From: an uncultured Prosthecobacter sp.
Lineage (GTDB): Bacteria; Verrucomicrobiota; Verrucomicrobiia; Verrucomicrobiales; Verrucomicrobiaceae
Direction: 5' to 3'
Assembly (NCBI GenBank): GCA_937941745.1
Contig: CALDGV010000279.1
Coordinates: forward strand, 1 to 6,412
DNA: 6,412 nt
The notes below the pieces were generated by a model that saw only the letters and a program-made list of their open reading frames with translations, was not told the DNA's origin and made no database searches. Of the stretch, positions 1 through 4,800 are shown piece by piece; within the stretch, counting starts at the first letter, position 1, and the number at the start of each line of letters is the position of its first letter. Both the position numbers and the translations under genes were made by a program.

Positions 1-126
1 ATCGAAGCCTTCGGCTCCGCCCTCCCCGACCTCGCTGCAGCCACCCGCGTCTGGCGCGACTTCTTCCCCAACACCGAGCAGGTGTACACCGAAGGCATTG
101 CCCTCATCAAGAAGGCCCTCGCCTGA
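1..126 (+). CDS. Sugar phosphate isomerase/epimerase, C-terminal fragment (5' end outside window)
   Basis: Frame 1 is open from the first base and gives 41 residues before a TGA at 124-126; the gene starts to the left of the window. The tail has an aromatic/charged segment, TRVWRDFF (residues 15-22 of the fragment), then an amphipathic helix ending in ALIKKALA. From memory of the family, this resembles the C-terminus of D-tagatose 3-epimerase/IolE-type TIM-barrel proteins, where a vWRD motif precedes the last helix. Members isomerise or epimerise ketoses or inosose-type sugars using a divalent metal; the metal ligands would lie upstream and are not visible. The next gene begins 39 bases downstream on the same strand and is an oxidoreductase of a family often paired with such epimerases, which supports the call. 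The family is a moderate-confidence guess from a short fragment, and the substrate is unknown. Confidence 0.55.
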   Translation: MEAFGSALPDLAAATRVWRDFFPNTEQVYTEGIALIKKALA

Positions 127-165
127 TTCCTTCCCCCATCCCCAGTCCACAACCTAGCCATTACC

Positions 166-264
166 ATGAACCCACCCAACACCACCCCAACCACCCGCCG
201 GGATTTCCTCGGCAAAGCCGCCGTCACCGCCGGCGCTCTTACCGTCGCCCAATCCGCCTGGGCA
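166..264 (+). other. Twin-arginine (Tat) signal peptide of the oxidoreductase
   Basis: Residues 1-33 show a polar n-region, the motif TRRDFLGK (consensus S/T-R-R-x-F-L-K) at 10-17, a mildly hydrophobic AAVTAGALTVAQSAW stretch, and an AWA-A site with likely cleavage after Ala33. Tat export moves folded proteins with bound cofactor, which fits an NAD(P)-binding enzyme; glucose-fructose oxidoreductase of Zymomonas is the known precedent. Whether the signal is cleaved or used here is inferred. Confidence 0.88.
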
Positions 265-1545
265 GCCGGTAGCGACAAGATCAAAGTCGGCCTCATCGGC
301 TCCGGCGGCCGCGGCTCCGGCGCCGCCAACCAGGCGCTGAGCACCAAGCAGGAAGGCGTCGTCCTTCACGCCATCTGCGATGCCTTCAAGGAAAAGGCCG
401 AAGGCGCCCTCTCCAATCTGCGCACCAAGCACGCTGACAAGGTGCAGGTGGACGATTCCCGCATCTTCGCCGGCCTCGATGGCTACCAGAAGGTCATTGA
501 GTCCTGCGACCTCGTGATCCTCACCACGCCTCCCGGGTTCCGCCCCTACCACTTCGAGGCCGCCATCAACGCCGGCAAGCATGTGTTCATGGAGAAGCCC
601 GTGGCCGTGGACAGCCCCGGCGTCCGCAAGGTCATGGAAATGGCCAAAGTGGCCGACGAGAAGAACCTCAAGGTCGTTGTCGGCCTTCAGCGCCGCTACC
701 AGAACTGCTACATTGAGGCCCTCAAGCAGGTGAAGGAGCAGGGCATCATCGGCGACATCGTCTCCGGCCAGGTGTACTGGAACGGCGGCGGCATCTGGTT
801 CCGTGACAAGCTTCCCGGCCAGTCCGAGCTCATGTACCAGGTGAACAACTGGTATCACTTCACCTGGCTCTGCGGCGACCACATCAACGAGCAGCACATC
901 CACAACATCGACGTGGCCAACTGGTTCATCGGCGGTCATCCGGAAAGCGCCCAGGGCATGGGCGGACGCCAGCAGCGCGTGGACAAGAAGTGGGGCCAGA
1001 TCTACGACCACCACTACGTCGAGTTCACCTATGCCAACGGCGTGCGCGTCAACAGCCAGTGCCGCCACCAGCAGGGCGTTTACAACGCCGTGCGCGAGGA
1101 GTTCACCGGCACCAAGGGCAAGGTGTACCTCAACAACAGTGGTGCCTGCTATGCCGTCGATCACAAGGGCAACACCATCTGGAAGTACCGCCCCTCCGGA
1201 GCCCCAGCAGGTGCTGAAACCGAACAGAAGGGCAAGAAGGCCCGCCGCGGCACCGACCCTGATCCTTACCAGACAGAGCATGACACCCTGCAGGCCGCGA
1301 TCCGCGACAACAAGCCGCTGAACAACGCCTACTACGGCGCCGAATCCACCATGACCGCCGTTCTTGGCCGCATGGCCACCTACTCCGGCAAGGAGATCAA
1401 GTGGGATGAAGCCCTCAACAGCAAGGTGCAGCACATGCCCGCCATCGTCACCGCCGAGACCGAAGCACCGGTCAAGCCGAACGCCGAAGGCTGGTATCCG
1501 ATCGCCATCCCTGGCCAGAAGGTCGAGGGAGTCGAAATCATCTGA
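166..1545 (+). CDS. Tat-exported Gfo/Idh/MocA family NAD(P)-dependent oxidoreductase
   Basis: A complete 459-residue protein. Residues 1-33 form a twin-arginine signal (TRRDFLGK at 10-17, then an Ala-rich hydrophobic stretch ending AWA). A Rossmann fold follows: beta1 and the dinucleotide loop GLIGSGGRG at 42-50, and the family signature EKP at 143-145 after the AGKHVFM strand. The C-terminal alpha/beta domain carries the catalytic-type segment EQHIHNIDVANW (242-253), with His246 and Asp249 in the positions usually tied to sugar binding and hydride transfer. The segments EHDTLQAAI (371-379) and GAESTMTAVLGRMATYSGKEI (391-411 region) are typical of the large subfamily common in Verrucomicrobiota and Planctomycetota. 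Family members oxidise or reduce the hydroxyl/keto group of sugars, inositols or their derivatives. The start at 166 is chosen because it places the RR motif in a short n-region; no clear Shine-Dalgarno precedes it. It probably shares a transcript with the epimerase-like gene 39 bases upstream. The substrate cannot be read from sequence. Confidence 0.93.
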   Translation: MNPPNTTPTTRRDFLGKAAVTAGALTVAQSAWAAGSDKIKVGLIGSGGRGSGAANQALSTKQEGVVLHAICDAFKEKAEGALSNLRTKHADKVQVDDSRIFAGLDGYQKVIESCDLVILTTPPGFRPYHFEAAINAGKHVFMEKPVAVDSPGVRKVMEMAKVADEKNLKVVVGLQRRYQNCYIEALKQVKEQGIIGDIVSGQVYWNGGGIWFRDKLPGQSELMYQVNNWYHFTWLCGDHINEQHIHNIDVANWFIGGHPESAQGMGGRQQRVDKKWGQIYDHHYVEFTYANGVRVNSQCRHQQGVYNAVREEFTGTKGKVYLNNSGACYAVDHKGNTIWKYRPSGAPAGAETEQKGKKARRGTDPDPYQTEHDTLQAAIRDNKPLNNAYYGAESTMTAVLGRMATYSGKEIKWDEALNSKVQHMPAIVTAETEAPVKPNAEGWYPIAIPGQKVEGVEII

Positions 1546-1591
1546 TCGGCCTCTGCGGGAGGGGCTGCCCTCTCCAGGCCTTGAACTCATG

Positions 1592-1627
1592 CCCCGGTCT
1601 GCCTCGTGCAGACCGGGGTTTCTTTTT
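1592..1627 (+). terminator. Intrinsic terminator after the oxidoreductase gene
   Basis: A perfect 10-bp stem pairs 1592-1601 (CCCCGGTCTG) with 1609-1618 (CAGACCGGGG) across a 7-base loop. The T-rich run TTTCTTTTT follows at 1619-1627. It lies 46 bases after the stop codon of the oxidoreductase. The T tract is only on the plus-strand 3' side, so it acts on rightward transcription. It separates the sugar-enzyme unit from the large gene downstream, which therefore probably has its own promoter between about 1628 and 1708; no convincing promoter was recognised there. Confidence 0.93.
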
Positions 1628-1708
1628 GGGCAAATCTTAACCCAAGACTAAACAAGCCGGCATTCTGGCTGCCCTTTTGCTTGCTAAAAGCGGTAAAGAC
1701 GACGTCTC

Positions 1709-1756
1709 ATGCAGCTCCTGGCAGCTAAACCCATCCACCCTCTATTTATTGTGATG
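1709..1756 (+). other. Alternative in-frame starts of the giant gene (ATG 1709, GTG 1751, ATG 1754)
   Basis: The frame is open upstream to a TAA at 1694-1696, so ATG 1709 and GTG 1751 are also possible starts. ATG 1754 is preferred because it gives a compact Sec signal (MKGF, then a hydrophobic core). Starting at 1709 would add 15 residues (MQLLAAKPIHPLFIV) ahead of it. Neither start has a good Shine-Dalgarno sequence. The purine-rich GGTAAAGACGACG at 1692-1704 is the only weak candidate, and it would favour 1709. Confidence 0.55.
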
Positions 1757-1828
1757 AAAGGCTTTTGCACTCCCCTGGCAATTTTGCTCGTAACCCTTTC
1801 TGGAATCGGCAGCCGTCTAGCGGCAGCC
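1754..1828 (+). other. Sec-type signal peptide of the giant protein
   Basis: Residues 1-25 have a single Lys at position 2, a hydrophobic core (LAILLVTLSGIG at 8-19), a short polar turn with Arg21, and Ala23-Ala24-Ala25 before Pro26. Cleavage is likely near 24-25. It has no RR motif, so the Sec route is expected. Cys5 is too early in the sequence to be a lipobox. Confidence 0.8.
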
Positions 1829-4800
1829 CCCACGATCGACACATCGCCTTCCTCTGCGACTCCGGCCTTGGGGAGCACCGTCAACTTGAGTGCCACAGTG
1901 ACTGCTCAGCCCGGTGCCATCTATGTCTGGACTCGTGACGGCACGACGATCATCAATGGCGGACGCTACTCCGGCGCCACGACGGCCACTTTGAGCATCG
2001 CCAGAGCAAATGCCTCCGACAACGGCAATTACACCCTCACCGTCACCGATGGCACCGGAAGCTCTGCCACCATGCCGGCCAGCATCACGGTGACTCAGAC
2101 GGCATCGAGCCTTGATCCTGCTTACAACGGTGCTGGGGCGAATGGGAACAACTCATCGACCTATACGAACACGGCCCTGCACCTGCCTGACGGCCAGACC
2201 ATCATCGGCACCAGCGGCCAGTTTAATCCGGGCACCTTCAGCAACATCACCGTGCTTTCACCTTCAGTTGCACCCAGTCAGCCTGGAGGTGCCAGCTTCA
2301 ATGGCGCAGTGATAACGGCCTTCAGAATGGGAGATGGAAGCATTCTGCTTGGCGGGCAGTTTACAGAGCATTCAGTGCCAGTCGTTGGAGTTGGCACTGT
2401 GCGGACAACATTGGGTCGTTTTGCTCGTCTGAACCCCGATTTGTCACTAGATACCTCCTTTATCAACTTGGGTGCAGGAGCTACACCTTCAGTTATTTTT
2501 GCCGATAGTTATGGCCGTGTTTACATCGGAGGTTCTTTTGGTCTGTTTACGCATTCAACGGACTACCGAAATCTTGTCCGCCTGAACCCGGACGGCACTC
2601 TGGATACCTCTTTCAAGCCGCTCATCAATGGCCCGGTCAGTTCGGTTGTTTTTCAGAACGATGGTAAATTTATCGTGAGTGGAGCTTTCGATAGTCGCAG
2701 TGCTTTCCCCTCGATCAATGTGCCGGGGCTCATCCGATTCCTGGCCGATGGAACTGTGGACACCTCGTTTGTTCCCGCCTTCCCGGATGGCTACGCCGTC
2801 CAGTCCGCTATCGCGGTGGATGCCAGCGACAACCTCTACGTCGGTCGTGCCGGGGCCACGGGCACGATCTTCAAACTTCTGCCTGATGGAACCCTGGCCA
2901 ATGGCTTCACCGCCCCGTCTTTCGACGGTCAAGTCAGTGCCATGACAGTTTTGCCGAATGGAAAACTAGGCGTTTGCGGCTTCTTTACCACGCCGACCAG
3001 CCGATTCCTGGTGCTGAATGCCGATGGCACTCAGGACAGCGGTTTCAATGTCGGCACGGGTCTGACGGCGACCGTCGCAGGTCTACAGGAGTATCGCATC
3101 AACACGGACACTATCGGCCGTCTTTGGATCACGGGCCGCCCCTTCAATCAATACAACGGCAGCGCAGCGAACCGACTAGCGGTAATCCAGGGCAGTGGTG
3201 GGCCGCAGCTCGCCTTCGCAGCGCAGCCAACGGGAGGCGTGGTGAATCAAGGAGGCTCAGTCACTCTCACCGCCCATGCTACCGGGAACAATGGCTTCAC
3301 CTACCTCTGGCATAAGAACGGCAGCCCGCTGAGCAATGGTGGACGCTTTTCGGGTGTCGATACGAACAGCCTTACGATTAGCACTCTCGAACAGGGGGAC
3401 GAAGCCAGCTACACGCTCGTCGTCAGCAGCCCTGGAGCCACCAGCGTCACCAGCCGCGTGGCGAATTTGGACGTGCTGGGCGCGCCAGAGATCACTCAGG
3501 ATCCAGCCAACCAGACGGTGGACTTTGGTGGCGCGGTGATTCTCACCGGCGCTGCCACCGGGGCTACAACGCTGACCTATCAGTGGCTCTACAACGGTTC
3601 AGCTCTGGCCAACGGTAGCGGCGTCGGCGGAGCCAACACGAACACTCTGGTGCTTACGAATGTCGATTTCAACGATGCCGGTCTCTACAACCTCCAGGTC
3701 AGCAACGGCCTGGGACAGGATACCAGCCTGCCAGCACAGCTGACCATTCAAAAGCGGCCCGGAGGCATCGCTGCCAGCGCCAACCCACAGCCGATGTTCA
3801 ACAGCGAGGTCTATGCCATCTGCCTGCTGCCAGACGGCTCTTATGTGGTCGGTGGCGCTTTCCAGACGGTCTCCATGAATGGTGGAACGACCTTCACGAA
3901 CCGCTCCGGCATCGTGCGCATCCTGGCGAACGGCACGCTCGACACCAGCTTCCCTACCTCCGCGACGGCGGTGCATTGCGTAGAGTTTGATCCCGCGCAG
4001 AACCATATCTTCATCGGCGGCAGCTTCACCACCGTGACCTCCGGCGGCACCACATCCAACCGCATACGCGTGGCCCGCCTGACCTCTTCAGGCAGCTCTT
4101 ACATCCTCGACACCGCTTTCAACACCAGCACCGCCGGTCCTGATGACATTGTTCACAGCCTGGCTCCCGTGGGAGATGGGTCCGTGTATATCGCGGGCGA
4201 CTTTGAGGCCGTCGGCGCCACGGCGGGCACCTTCAAGGGAGATGACTACACCGCTCGACTTGGTCCAAACGGAGCTCTCGCCACCAGTTACACCTCTGGC
4301 GCATCGAACAGCACTTACGCATTGCTGCGCAACAGCAATGGCAGTCTGTATGTCGGCGGCTCCAGCAACCTTTGGAATGAAACCACCCTGGTGTTCGGCA
4401 CTCCCTGGCGTCGTTTGGTCCTTGTTTCTGCGGCAGGTGCGCGCACGACCTCCTTCGTGCCTCCGGGCTCCTTCCCGATCTATCCGATTCCGCACACGTT
4501 GCTGCGCCTGAAGGACGGATCGCTCCTCGTTGGCAGCAATTCGGGAGCAGAAAATCCCTATGTGCTGCGGGTGAACAGCAGCACAGGTGCTGCCTTCCCC
4601 TACACCACAGATCACACCATCACTGTAGGCGCGCTGGGCCAGCAGCCGGATGGCAAGGTGCTGATCGGCAGTGCGCTTGGACACTTCACCCGGAACTCAC
4701 CCGTTGATGGCACCCTGGACACCAGCTTTAACACAGGCACGGGCTTTAACTACGGCGGCGGCATCAATGACATCAAGGTGGACAGCAATGGGCGCATCTT

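Noticed and set aside
154..1590. A 478-codon open frame on the minus strand covering the oxidoreductase gene
   Set aside because: It mirrors the plus-strand gene in a GC-rich region. Its product is a low-complexity Ala/Gly/Val/Asp/His/Leu sequence with no domain, while the plus strand encodes a textbook Gfo/Idh/MocA protein with all motifs.
990..1651. Three short plus-strand frames at 990-1217, 1031-1321 and 1364-1651
   Set aside because: They overlap the oxidoreductase in other frames, are Arg/Pro/Ala/Ser-rich and show no domain. The third also runs through the terminator hairpin.
1626..1654. Promoter-like pair TTGGGC, 17-base spacer, TAAACA
   Set aside because: The -10 candidate matches only half of the consensus, the -35 overlaps the terminator T tract, and consensus use in this organism is unknown.
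1674..1690. Small hairpin CTTTT / AAAAG with a 7-base loop in the leader of the giant gene
   Set aside because: Only five A/T-dominated pairs and no flanking T tract; likely chance.
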